Positions 8,138 to 16,721 of a stretch of 40,285 bases of DNA are shown piece after piece (positions within the stretch are counted from its first letter, which is position 1; every line of letters begins with the position of its first letter). The notes beneath the pieces are model-generated. The model saw only the letters and a list, made by a program, of their open reading frames with translations, did no database searches and was not told the origin of the DNA. The stretch comes from Candidatus Obscuribacterales bacterium (GTDB lineage: Bacteria; Cyanobacteriota; Vampirovibrionia; Obscuribacterales; Obscuribacteraceae). The translations under genes were made by a program, and so were the position numbers. The stretch is taken from the NCBI GenBank assembly GCA_021732565.1, contig JAKFUT010000019.1, forward strand, positions 1 through 40,285. The letters run 5' to 3'.

Positions 8138-9163
8138 ATGTCTCTCAACACAATTGGACAAAAGCTGAAATCCGCTCGCGAAGCACAAGGGCTTACTCTT
8201 GTGCAGGTGCATGAACGAACGAAAATTCCTCTGCATCATTTGCAGGCGATAGACGCAGGCGACGGGGAAGATCTGCCCGAACCTGTTTACGTCTCCGGCT
8301 TCCTCAAGCGCTACGCCGAGTGCGTCGGGCTTGACGGGCAAGTGCTGGGCGATGAGTATAAACGCTCGCTAGAGGGCAGCGGAAGGCGCCAAAACAAGGC
8401 TGCTCCCCTTCCTATGTATGCAACCAGCGAGTATATTTCTAAGAGCAAAATTAAAGTATCAACACCATCATTCAAGACATGGATGTTTAACTTTGTCATC
8501 GTAATTGTGATGGTGGGCCTACTTTATTACGTGTTCGGACAACAAAATTCGCTTATAAATCAACCAGATCCCTCGCTCCTTCCATTGAGAGAGTCTACAA
8601 ACCGTCTGGCACCGGCAAACATGCCGGCTAACGCAGGTCAACCTGCCGCTACCACTGCGGCGCAACCTCCTGAGAAATCCAACCGGGTAAGCCTCTCCTC
8701 AACTAAGCACGTTTGGGTTGAGGTTAAGAAACTTAGCAGTGGCGAAAACGTGTTCAATGGCTATATGGAGCAGGGTGACCGCAGAGATTTTGAAGATCCG
8801 CAAGGAATTTGGGTCAGAGCGGGCAATGGTGGTAGCTTGTCAGTAGAGTCTCAGGGTAAAATTGAGCCCTTCGGTCTGGAAGGGAAGGTCACTGACCGCT
8901 CCTTTGCTACCGGCGGGCCCACAAGTACCACTGCGGCCACTGATAAGCCAGGAACTCCTGGTAGTACCACTGCTTCCTCCCCGGGAACCATGGTCAGTCG
9001 TCCTGTCGTTCGTCGTCCTGTCGTTCGCAGACAAGCCAGCTCGGAAGATAGCGGCGGCTCACGTGTGCACCGATCTGCCGAAAGCGGCGGATACAGGAGC
9101 ATCGGGGGCGAGGGCGGTGCCAGAAGTATCGACGTTCCCTACCGCTACACGGACTCAAACTAA
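8138..9163 (+). CDS. rodZ: RodZ-like helix-turn-helix membrane protein
   Basis: Layout matches RodZ: an N-terminal HTH_25-type domain (about 3-75, IGQKLKSAREAQGLTLVQVH through LPEPVYVSGFLKRYAE), one transmembrane helix near 110-130 (WMFNFVIVIVMVGLLYYVFG), then an extracytoplasmic DUF4115 domain (HVWVEVKKLSSGENVFNGYM to VTDRSF). RodZ links MreB filaments to the wall-building machinery and so controls cell shape. The tail is low-complexity, Ser/Thr/Gly rich, with a VVRRPVVRR repeat. The frame is open from 8090, overlapping the upstream gene; I chose ATG 8138 because MSLNTIGQKL is the typical beginning. Placement directly before rimO is common in several phyla. No mreB is in view. Confidence 0.82.
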   Translation: MSLNTIGQKLKSAREAQGLTLVQVHERTKIPLHHLQAIDAGDGEDLPEPVYVSGFLKRYAECVGLDGQVLGDEYKRSLEGSGRRQNKAAPLPMYATSEYISKSKIKVSTPSFKTWMFNFVIVIVMVGLLYYVFGQQNSLINQPDPSLLPLRESTNRLAPANMPANAGQPAATTAAQPPEKSNRVSLSSTKHVWVEVKKLSSGENVFNGYMEQGDRRDFEDPQGIWVRAGNGGSLSVESQGKIEPFGLEGKVTDRSFATGGPTSTTAATDKPGTPGSTTASSPGTMVSRPVVRRPVVRRQASSEDSGGSRVHRSAESGGYRSIGGEGGARSIDVPYRYTDSN

Positions 9164-9186
9164 CCTGTGCGGAGGCAAACTAAATA

Positions 9187-10563
9187 ATGTTGCGAAACCC
9201 CACCTTCGGGGTGGTGTCACTCGGCTGTCCGAAAAATCAAACGGACACCGAGGTTATGCTCGGACTTTTGAAAGAAGCCGGCTTCACCCTCACCTTTGAT
9301 AATGATGACGCGGACATTTGTCTAATCAACACCTGTTCGTTTATAGAGGATGCCAGGCGCGAGTCTGTGCGCAAGATTGTCGAACTGGCAGAAGACGGGA
9401 AAGAACTCATAATCGCCGGGTGTCTTGCGCAGCATTTCAAAGATCAGCTTCTGGAAGAGCTGCCCGAGGCCCGAGCGCTGGTTGGTACCGGAGACATTCA
9501 CAAGATTGTGGATATCGCTCGTGCCATTGTTGCTGACTCGTCACTACGAATCGTACAGGTGTCGCCAGTTCCCGACGATCATATAGATGAGGTGCAGCCG
9601 CGCCTTGCTACCGGGGTTGGTGCCTCTGCATATATAAAGATTGCGGAAGGATGCGATCACGCATGTACATTTTGCATAATTCCAATGCTGCGAGGCAAGT
9701 TCAGATCGCGCAGCATAGACTCCGTGGTGAAAGAAGCCAGAATGCTGGTGGCCTCAGGTACCCGTGAAATCATTCTCGTTTCGCAAGACACGACCTATTA
9801 CGGCTTAGACATGTACGGGCGAATGGCTCTGGCTGAACTATTGGAAGCGTTGCATGAGATTGAAGACCTGGCCTGGATTCGAATCATGTATTTCTATCCC
9901 ACTGAAACAAATCGCAAATTGCTCGAGACCATAGCGCGCTTGCCGAAGGTCGTGAAATATATTGATATTCCGCTCCAACATAGTCATCCGGAAATTCTTT
10001 CATCGATGGCTCGTCCACAGTCTCCCGAAAAAACGGTGGCGTTGATTCGCGAGATATTGCCGGAAGCAGCGGTGCGATCCACATTTATTGTTGGCTTTCC
10101 CGGCGAAACGGAGGAGCACTACGAGCACCTTCTTTCTTTCATTCAGGAACAGAAGTTTGATCGACTTGGCGTTTTCGCGTACTCGCGTGAAACCGAGGTC
10201 CCAAGCGGGAGCATGCCCGATCAGGTACCGCAAAAGATCAAAAAATTGCGCCGCAATCGCATCATGGAAGCTCAGCAACACATTTCTCTGGCTCGTAATG
10301 AACGTATGGTCGCAAGACGATTGAATGTACTCATTGAGGGCTTCGATGAAAAGAAAGGCCTGTATTACGGGCGCAGCGAATGGGACGCACCGCAGATCGA
10401 TAACGTCGTTTATATTGAAGAGACGGGGCTGGACTATAATTCGCTTGGTGACATAGTCGAAGTAGAGATAACGAGCTGCAAGCCTTACGATCTATTTGGC
10501 GTTGCTACCGCATCTCTCACCGCTGGTGCCGGAACCGAAGAGCTGGTGCTTGCCGGTAGTTAA
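9187..10563 (+). CDS. rimO: Ribosomal protein S12 methylthiotransferase RimO
   Basis: This radical-SAM enzyme adds a methylthio group to a conserved Asp of ribosomal protein S12. The N-terminal UPF0004 domain has its three cluster-binding Cys at 14 (SLGCPKN), 50 (NTC) and 79 (AGC). The radical-SAM CxxxCxxC is at 156, 160 and 163 (EGCDHACTFC). A TRAM domain closes the protein. The SLGCPKNQTDTE opening and the lack of MiaB-type features favour RimO over MiaB. GGAGG at 9171-9175 serves the ATG, slightly far at 11 bases. It is 458 aa, close to the family norm, and lies 23 bases after the RodZ-like gene. Confidence 0.95.
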   Translation: MLRNPTFGVVSLGCPKNQTDTEVMLGLLKEAGFTLTFDNDDADICLINTCSFIEDARRESVRKIVELAEDGKELIIAGCLAQHFKDQLLEELPEARALVGTGDIHKIVDIARAIVADSSLRIVQVSPVPDDHIDEVQPRLATGVGASAYIKIAEGCDHACTFCIIPMLRGKFRSRSIDSVVKEARMLVASGTREIILVSQDTTYYGLDMYGRMALAELLEALHEIEDLAWIRIMYFYPTETNRKLLETIARLPKVVKYIDIPLQHSHPEILSSMARPQSPEKTVALIREILPEAAVRSTFIVGFPGETEEHYEHLLSFIQEQKFDRLGVFAYSRETEVPSGSMPDQVPQKIKKLRRNRIMEAQQHISLARNERMVARRLNVLIEGFDEKKGLYYGRSEWDAPQIDNVVYIEETGLDYNSLGDIVEVEITSCKPYDLFGVATASLTAGAGTEELVLAGS

Positions 10564-11321
10564 CCGGAGCATCCTTTTAACGTTGCTGCGCGAACCTTGC
10601 AAATAAGCAAAAACTCCAAGTTGCTGGATTTGTAGAGCGACCAACTTCCGTGCGTATCATAACGCCTATACATAATCACGAATGAATCGGAAGATACCGA
10701 GCGTTTAGCTTATCGGCCGGCATCGGCGGCTTTTTCGCAGCAATCGAACCTGATGGACCACCCGCCAGGCAGACCACCGCCGACTGGGCGAAATCGATCC
10801 TTTACGGCGGTTCTTTGCGCAGGATTTGCCAACTGGTGCGCGCATCTTCCTGCGAGGGTTTGGCCGACCCGAAGTTGTCACGCAGTTTCATCAATTCACT
10901 TCTTCTCGATGGATTCTTCATAAGTCACCAATGGAAATCTCACTGCGAGATCAACTTGTGCAAGCTGAACTCAAGGCCGACATTGAGCTGCGAGCACCGA
11001 TGCCCGGGGAAAGAACTGTTAGTAGTAATTCTGATGACTGACTGAGTGACTAACTAACTGACAGTGTCGGCAAGAAGCGAATGCTGCGGGAAATTCTGAT
11101 GAATTGCCAATAGTGGAAAGGCCTCGCCCACCGACGAACTCTACCCGATGTTCCGCAATCACTTCGCGGGTATGCTTGTTGCAACAGAGAGGGCCGATAG
11201 TGCATCTCAGTTGTCCATTGAAGGTTGGTGCTTGTGGCACAATCTTCGATATAGGGTGTGGCAACGACGGCAACTCATCTAGCGGGTACAACCAATACAA
11301 CGAGTGGTATGAGAGTCTTGC
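10564..11321. other. Long region without a secure gene
   Basis: No gene here is convincing. A frame running to a stop at 11041 (last residues SLRDQLVQAELKADIELR and onward) has protein-like composition but no start codon with a ribosome binding site, so it may be a fragment of a lost gene. The notable structure is a run of TGAC-type tetranucleotides at 11035-11062. The last 200 bases probably hold the promoter of the kinase gene. Confidence 0.4.
11035..11062 (+). repeat. Degenerate TGAC tetranucleotide tract
   Basis: Seven four-base units: TGAC, TGAC, TGAG, TGAC, TAAC, TAAC, TGAC. Because the unit length is not a multiple of three, the tract places TGA or TAA stops in every plus-strand frame. 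Confidence 0.7.
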
Positions 11322-11876
11322 ATGCTGGAACGAGACGCAATTGATTCAACTCGACCTGAAGTTGGTCCACGTACTTTTGTCTGCTTGCTTTGCCGCAAAG
11401 AAGGAGCTGCTGAATTCATTTGCGCAAAAGACGGTTGCGTTGTGCGAGCCGATGGAACCTTATTTGCTAAGGCATACTTGCTGCAACAAAAAATGGCCAG
11501 TGGTGGCTGGGGCACGGTGTACAAATGCGAACATGTATTTCTCAAAAAGACCGTCGCCATAAAAATTCTGCACAGTCACATGCTTGCCGAAAAAAACAGC
11601 CTGTTGCGTTTTCAAAGAGAAGCAAGAATACTCAGTTCGCTCAATCATGAAAATGTGGTGGCATTGAGCGACCACGGATGGATTCCTCGCCCGTTCATTG
11701 CCATGGAGTATCTGGAAGGACGATTGCTATCAGAGCTTATCTCCGAAGGCCCCATACCGCCTCCAAAAGCAATTTCTCTATTCAAGCAAATTTGTTGTGC
11801 GCTCGAGGCTGCTCATAACGCTGGAGTTATCCATAGAGATCTTAAGCCAGCCAATCTTGCTCACGGGAAATTCTGA
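11322..11876 (+). CDS. Ser/Thr kinase, N-terminal part of a frameshifted gene
   Basis: This is the first half of a membrane kinase whose reading frame breaks near 11856. Residues 21-39 hold a four-Cys zinc ribbon (CLLC, then Cys34 and Cys39). The kinase fold follows: glycine loop SGGWGTVYK, Lys81 in VAIKIL, and the catalytic loop HRDLKPAN, so all early catalytic residues are present and it is an RD-type kinase. The frame then leaves homology and stops at 11876 after LAHGKF. Moving forward one base at C11856 joins PAN to the continuing frame (LLTGN, then LDFG). Start ATG 11322 is chosen by alignment with the intact neighbour kinase; its ribosome binding site is weak. Confidence 0.75.
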   Translation: MLERDAIDSTRPEVGPRTFVCLLCRKEGAAEFICAKDGCVVRADGTLFAKAYLLQQKMASGGWGTVYKCEHVFLKKTVAIKILHSHMLAEKNSLLRFQREARILSSLNHENVVALSDHGWIPRPFIAMEYLEGRLLSELISEGPIPPPKAISLFKQICCALEAAHNAGVIHRDLKPANLAHGKF

Positions 11877-13575
11877 TAATCCGACCGTTAAGGTACTGGA
11901 TTTTGGCATAGCAAAGGTTGTTGAAACAAGCCTTACAGCTACTGGAGAAACTATGGGCAGCCCTGCCTATATGAGTCCAGAACAGTGTTTGGGACAAGAC
12001 GTTGATTCAGGAACCGACATCTACGCCATGGGATGCGTCATGTACGAGTCCATTACAGGGCGCCCGCCATTTGAGGGAGATAGTCACTTAGAGGTGCTAC
12101 GCAAGCATATATTGGAGATGCCGAAATCACCGCAAGAAGTTTGTCCGAATTTGGAGTTGCCAAACGATCTTCAACAGATCATCTTTAAGTGCCTGGCGAA
12201 AGAGAGAGAGGCTCGCTTTGAGAACATCACGGATCTAATTGGTAATCTCGATGCGGTGAACTTAGCTACGTCGCGAAAGCGAAGGAGAACCGATAACAAG
12301 AATTTTCCTCTTGTCTGGCCCGGGAGTCTTTTGTTCGCCGGTGCGCTGGTAGCATGTAAGATAGCAATGAGTGATAGCGAACTTGAGCGCCGGGCAGTCT
12401 GGCCACTGTGCGGGGTTACCGCACTGGCGGAGTTCTATTGGCTTTACTGCATCTATCGATTCAAAGGAATGCTGATTGCTGCCGGCTACAAGCCAAAGTG
12501 CGGTCCGTTGCTGAGCTCATGTCTGAATGCTTTGTCCTTGGTGATCGCCATCGGCAGTGCTGCCGCTAGCAATACAATCTGGCTTTTTCTTGGTCAAGTT
12601 GGCACCGCAGTGGTGTTAACTCTTCTGTCTATGGTAGCTGTAGCGATCTCGTTGTGGACGCTTGTGGATTTCTATGACTTCTTGTGTGAGAGACGCGGTC
12701 GGGGCGATAGCAGTCATGTACTTGTAGTTATTTGTGGTGCCGCCACTTCTTTCGTACTTTCTGGAATGATGCCGGTCTTCTACCCTGTCAATAGCGATTC
12801 TATCCTTACCATGGGCTTAACAGCTTATGGCATCTTTTCCATTGCATTCGGCTTGCTCTACCTCCTTCGTTTAGAAGTTCAATGCTGCAACCAACAGGTC
12901 CTGTTGTCCGATGTACTGACGGGCCGCAAATTTTTTTGGATAACTTACACTGTCGGTTTTTTATGTGTATCCGTGTTGTGGTTAACCTCTCAGTCTCAGT
13001 ATCACAGGCTGGAAAACAAGCTGCTTACGTGCCGCGACAAGACAGAGGCGATTGGTGAAAAGAGGGTCGGTGTTCGCGTCGAGCGAGAGCAGTCATATTG
13101 TGATCGGACTAACCACAGATATCCGGCGGCAGAGCTATCGCTCGGGTGGTCATGTCTTGCTATGCGGCAATATTCGAAAGCTCTCCTGGCATTTGACAGG
13201 TCTCTGGCAATCAATAGTGATAATGTGCCTTATGCGCATCTTGGAAAATTTATCGCCGGTTGCTTGTCTGGCAATACCAACGTGAAAGCCGCCCGATTAG
13301 CATTAACAACCGCCGCTAAATCTCTACCCGATGAGTGGCCTCGACCGGCATTGCTATTTCTTGCAGGCAAAATCAATCGAGATAGTATGTTTTCGAGAGC
13401 GAAGAATGAAAGCGGTTATCAGACAGAAGCGCACTTTTACTCCGGCATTGGCTACCTTTTGAGTAAGAACTACCGCTCAGCCGCGGCAGAATTCAATTGG
13501 GTCGACGAATTTGGAGATAAGAACTACCGTGAATATTCTGTGGCCCTGGCCGTTGGGGCGCAGCTTGAGGACTAG
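11857..13575 (+). CDS. Ser/Thr kinase, C-terminal part with membrane helices
   Basis: The second half of the same gene, in the +1 frame relative to 11322. It carries the rest of the kinase: VKVLDFGIAK (magnesium-binding DFG), GSPAYMSPEQ activation segment, and DIYAMGCVMYESITGRPPFEG. After the kinase, about seven hydrophobic helices follow (from roughly 12300 to 12990), then a soluble C-terminal region with TPR-like helical pairs (SLGWSCLAMRQYSKALLAFD). If the frame is restored, the full protein is about 750 aa and parallels the next gene in order of domains. As an independent frame it is open back to 11698, but those upstream residues match nothing. No start codon with a ribosome binding site lies at the junction, so expression without frame repair is unlikely. 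Confidence 0.72.
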   Translation: MLTGNSDNPTVKVLDFGIAKVVETSLTATGETMGSPAYMSPEQCLGQDVDSGTDIYAMGCVMYESITGRPPFEGDSHLEVLRKHILEMPKSPQEVCPNLELPNDLQQIIFKCLAKEREARFENITDLIGNLDAVNLATSRKRRRTDNKNFPLVWPGSLLFAGALVACKIAMSDSELERRAVWPLCGVTALAEFYWLYCIYRFKGMLIAAGYKPKCGPLLSSCLNALSLVIAIGSAAASNTIWLFLGQVGTAVVLTLLSMVAVAISLWTLVDFYDFLCERRGRGDSSHVLVVICGAATSFVLSGMMPVFYPVNSDSILTMGLTAYGIFSIAFGLLYLLRLEVQCCNQQVLLSDVLTGRKFFWITYTVGFLCVSVLWLTSQSQYHRLENKLLTCRDKTEAIGEKRVGVRVEREQSYCDRTNHRYPAAELSLGWSCLAMRQYSKALLAFDRSLAINSDNVPYAHLGKFIAGCLSGNTNVKAARLALTTAAKSLPDEWPRPALLFLAGKINRDSMFSRAKNESGYQTEAHFYSGIGYLLSKNYRSAAAEFNWVDEFGDKNYREYSVALAVGAQLED

Positions 13576-13578
13576 GTT

Positions 13579-16173
13579 GTGGATAAGAACTCACCATCTG
13601 CGTCATATTATGAATGTCTTCAGTGTGGTCACGTGTATCGCCAGGAAGTAGTCACAGTATGCCCCCTGGATCAGGCGGAGCTTGTTCCCGTTTATTCGTA
13701 TTGCGATCCGCTGGAGGGAAGCACTCTCGATGAGAAGTATTTGATCCTTGGACGATGTGGTAGTGGTGCTTCTGGTACGGTTTATCGCGGACGACACATA
13801 GCGCTTAATAAAGATGTCGCGGTCAAATTTCTTCACGCGCACCTGGTAGACGATCCCGACAAGCTCACGCGCTTCGAGAATGAAGCCCGCATGTTGAGCG
13901 AGCTTTCACATGCTAACATCGTTCGAGTGCTTGATTACGGATTGCTTCCGCAGCCTTACATCGTTATGGAATTTGCTTCAGGTAAACGCCTCGATCAAGT
14001 CTTGCAAACAGTCGGTCCTTTTCCTGTGAAGATCGCAATCAAGGTCTTTCTGCAGATCTGCGCCGGCATGGCGGCGGTGCACGAGCAGGGGCTGATACAT
14101 CAGGATTTGAAGCCCGCCAACCTCGTTGTGTCCGGGCTTGAAACAGGCAAACCCGAGGTTAAGATATTGGACTTTGGTACTGCGCGACTCCTGGACACAG
14201 AGAGAGAGAAGACCGGGGTAATTGTTGGCAGCCCACCCTATATGAGCCCGGAGCAGTGTGCCGGGCAGCCCACAGATCAGCGATCAGATGTTTATTCAAC
14301 GGGCTGCGTTATGTATGAAGTGGTAACAGGAGTCAGACCTTTTGAAGGGGCTTCCACGGAAGAGTACATTTTCAAACATCTTAATCAGCTGCCTCAACAA
14401 CTCACGAGGAAACGGCCCGACCTGAATATTCCAGAAGAACTTGACCGAGTGATATGTCGAACACTCTCTAAGCAACCCGATTTTCGGACTTCCTCAATGA
14501 TTGAACTCGCACGCGAATTAGAGTTGATACCTGTAGGTCGGGTGACAGTCTCGAACGGTCCGATAATCAAAGAGCCCCGTCCTCTTCCAGCGATTTTGCC
14601 GGGGCTGGTGGTAACGCTGATTGCCGGTGTGGAAATCTCCCTTTTACTAACCCGAGACAATGACGGGTACTCCCCGATCATTAATCTCTTTAGTCTTTAT
14701 TCAATGGCGTTGCTGTGGGGATTCAGCTACTCTTACTGGTTCTTTTGCGTTAAGAAATTGAAGCAAGCGGTCAGCCCGGTTCAAGCCAAGAAAGGGCCAT
14801 TAGAATGGCTGTTACTCATGCTCACGACTGTGCCTCTCTCAAATGTAGTCATCTTAGGACCAGGTGTGGTTACTGTCAAAATCTTACCTAGTGGCGGCTG
14901 TATTTTTATGGTACTGGGAGGAGCGGTAATCTGTTTCTGTCTGCTTCGTTGCTATAGCGATCTTCTATCTTCCAGACCAATTGTTGCTCTCTTGCTGATC
15001 ATGATGTTAGTAACTGGTGCATTTGGCCTTAGCCCCGTTATCTTTTTTGCTTCCTGCAACTGTGCTTTCCTCTTGCTCTTGGTGCTACGAACCGAAATCG
15101 ATCATACTGGCGTGCCCGCCTCGCGAAAGATACTGATTGTCGGAACCGCCGCTACGATAGCCGTAACTCTGTTCTCTAGTTTTTTAGGTCCGACGGCAAT
15201 GGTAGATTCGACAAGGCAGTTGCAGCGACTGATCGACCACGATAGAAAGAGTGTGTCTGCATATATGCTGCGGGCAAAGTCCTATTTCAGCGACAACCGC
15301 GATGATCTTGCTTTTGCTGACGCTTCGACCGTTGTGACCCTTGATCCTCGCAATGTCGACGGGTGGCGATTGCGGAGCGAAATCGCAGAAAGGCTTCTGC
15401 GTTATGACGATTGCCTGGATAGTAGTACGAAGTTATTAGACTTGGATCGCACCTACTTTGCAGCTCAGTACAGGCGGGCATGGTGCTTTGCTGAACAGGG
15501 CCGCACGATGCAGGCTCTCATTGAATTTCGTAAAGCACTTAAATTGAAAACATTTCCCTATCATATTGCCGAGACGCACAGAATGTGCGCGGAACAACTT
15601 CTGCGTTTGGGCGACTACAAAGGCTGCCTTGATGAGGCGGACAAGTCAATCAGCGCAGTACCCGCCGACGAGGAAACCCTGGTGATCAGGGCAAGGGCAC
15701 TGGCTAAGTCGAATGATTTTGCGGCAACAATCAAGGCCTGCGACCGCCTGACAGAATTCCCCGATGTAAGCCTGCAAGAAAATTGCATTAGAGCAGAGGC
15801 TCTTTCAGCAAACGGGCGGTCTGAAGAAGCTCTGCAAACTATAAACAAGGCGCTGGAAGCGGCACCGACCTCGACGCAAGGACTGCTTGCGAAATCTGTG
15901 ATTCTTTCGAAGAGCGGTCACTTTCAAGAAGCCCTGGAGTATGCATTGAAGGCACGTAATACAAACCAGAAAGATGAGTATTCTCCGGGCGATTGCTACT
16001 TTGTTCTGGCACAGGTGTATCTTGCCGGAGGAGATTACAGCAACGCGCTAGCATGTTGCCATGATGCAATTTCTCTGTCGCCGGAGATTCAAGAGCGGAA
16101 GGACCTTCTCGATAAGATAGAGCTGCAAGTAAAGACACCGAAGAAGACTCGAGAAAACTCACACGAGCAATGA
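13579..16173 (+). CDS. Membrane Ser/Thr protein kinase with TPR tail, 864 aa
   Basis: It probably phosphorylates Ser/Thr in response to a signal. Order: Cys-rich zinc-ribbon start (CLQC at 13-16, Cys28); kinase domain about 54-320 with GSGASGTVYRG, Lys83 in VAVKF, catalytic loop HQDLKPAN (Asp176, Asn181), DFG at 198-200 and SPPYMSPEQ; several membrane helices about 340-540; then roughly eight TPR units to the end. In the catalytic loop the usual Arg of HRD is Gln, so it is not an RD kinase and may not need activation-loop phosphorylation. It begins at a GTG three bases after the previous stop, suggesting co-transcription and coupling. It is a paralogue of the broken gene upstream. The substrate is unknown. 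Confidence 0.9.
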   Translation: MDKNSPSASYYECLQCGHVYRQEVVTVCPLDQAELVPVYSYCDPLEGSTLDEKYLILGRCGSGASGTVYRGRHIALNKDVAVKFLHAHLVDDPDKLTRFENEARMLSELSHANIVRVLDYGLLPQPYIVMEFASGKRLDQVLQTVGPFPVKIAIKVFLQICAGMAAVHEQGLIHQDLKPANLVVSGLETGKPEVKILDFGTARLLDTEREKTGVIVGSPPYMSPEQCAGQPTDQRSDVYSTGCVMYEVVTGVRPFEGASTEEYIFKHLNQLPQQLTRKRPDLNIPEELDRVICRTLSKQPDFRTSSMIELARELELIPVGRVTVSNGPIIKEPRPLPAILPGLVVTLIAGVEISLLLTRDNDGYSPIINLFSLYSMALLWGFSYSYWFFCVKKLKQAVSPVQAKKGPLEWLLLMLTTVPLSNVVILGPGVVTVKILPSGGCIFMVLGGAVICFCLLRCYSDLLSSRPIVALLLIMMLVTGAFGLSPVIFFASCNCAFLLLLVLRTEIDHTGVPASRKILIVGTAATIAVTLFSSFLGPTAMVDSTRQLQRLIDHDRKSVSAYMLRAKSYFSDNRDDLAFADASTVVTLDPRNVDGWRLRSEIAERLLRYDDCLDSSTKLLDLDRTYFAAQYRRAWCFAEQGRTMQALIEFRKALKLKTFPYHIAETHRMCAEQLLRLGDYKGCLDEADKSISAVPADEETLVIRARALAKSNDFAATIKACDRLTEFPDVSLQENCIRAEALSANGRSEEALQTINKALEAAPTSTQGLLAKSVILSKSGHFQEALEYALKARNTNQKDEYSPGDCYFVLAQVYLAGGDYSNALACCHDAISLSPEIQERKDLLDKIELQVKTPKKTRENSHEQ

Positions 16174-16260
16174 TGAAGCAATAACTTTACAACATTGCGT
16201 GCGTACGTACTATCTTCCATGTCGGGCGGGAAAAGTTCGGGCAGTGAAGGAAAATCATTG

Positions 16261-16286
16261 ATCAGATCGGTTGGATGTGATCTGAT
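16261..16286 (+). terminator. Possible stem-loop terminator after the kinase pair
   Basis: Arms ATCAGATC and GATCTGAT (8 bases, perfect) enclose a ten-base loop, 88 bases after the kinase stop. The following TTCTC is only weakly T-rich, so its role as a terminator is doubtful. Confidence 0.35.
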
Positions 16287-16379
16287 TTCTCAAGTCATCA
16301 TTGCTGGAAAGACTGGAGTATCAAGCTCTTAACCACTTGCCAGATACAGCTTGTCTAGGGCATTGGTTGGTGCATTTAA

Positions 16380-16685
16380 GAACTACAGATTTTCCGTCCC
16401 TGGAAATATAGTGCCGAAGCCGACTTTGAAATTCACTTGCGCCAGTTGGCGCAGGGTAAGCAGTTTCCCATAACAATGATGGTTGATGCCGGTATGCCAC
16501 CATTTAACAATATGGTGCACGGCTGGCACGTCGTTACGATAACAGGCTACGATCCGGTAACCAATCGAGTGAAAGTGGACAACACTTGGGGCACAATGCA
16601 CGATCACGATAGAGCGGGTATTCCGCTAACCCGGCTTTATCAAGCAGGCGTTGGATTGCGTCCGCGTTCCCCCACTCGCAGGTAA
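16380..16685 (+). pseudogene. Remnant of a C39-like cysteine peptidase
   Basis: The open frame lacks a proper start and reads as the C-terminal half of a papain-fold C39-like domain: GKQFPITMMVD, then GWHVVTITGYDP with the expected catalytic His, VKVDNTWG with the expected Asn/Asp, and LYQAGVGLRP. The catalytic Cys half is missing, and a TAA closes the frame just upstream at 16377. A TTG at 16437 could start a short 82-residue product without the active site. The piece follows the kinase pair and precedes another broken gene, so it looks like debris from a lost accessory gene. The peptidase assignment rests on motif shape only. Confidence 0.5.
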
Positions 16686-16721
16686 TGAAGTTTGAATTTC
16701 AGTGTTAGAAAGGAGCTCGCC

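Noticed and set aside
10754..11041. Plus-strand frame with protein-like text ending in the TGAC tract
   Set aside because: No start codon with a ribosome binding site and no family match; kept only as a possible fragment in the region note.
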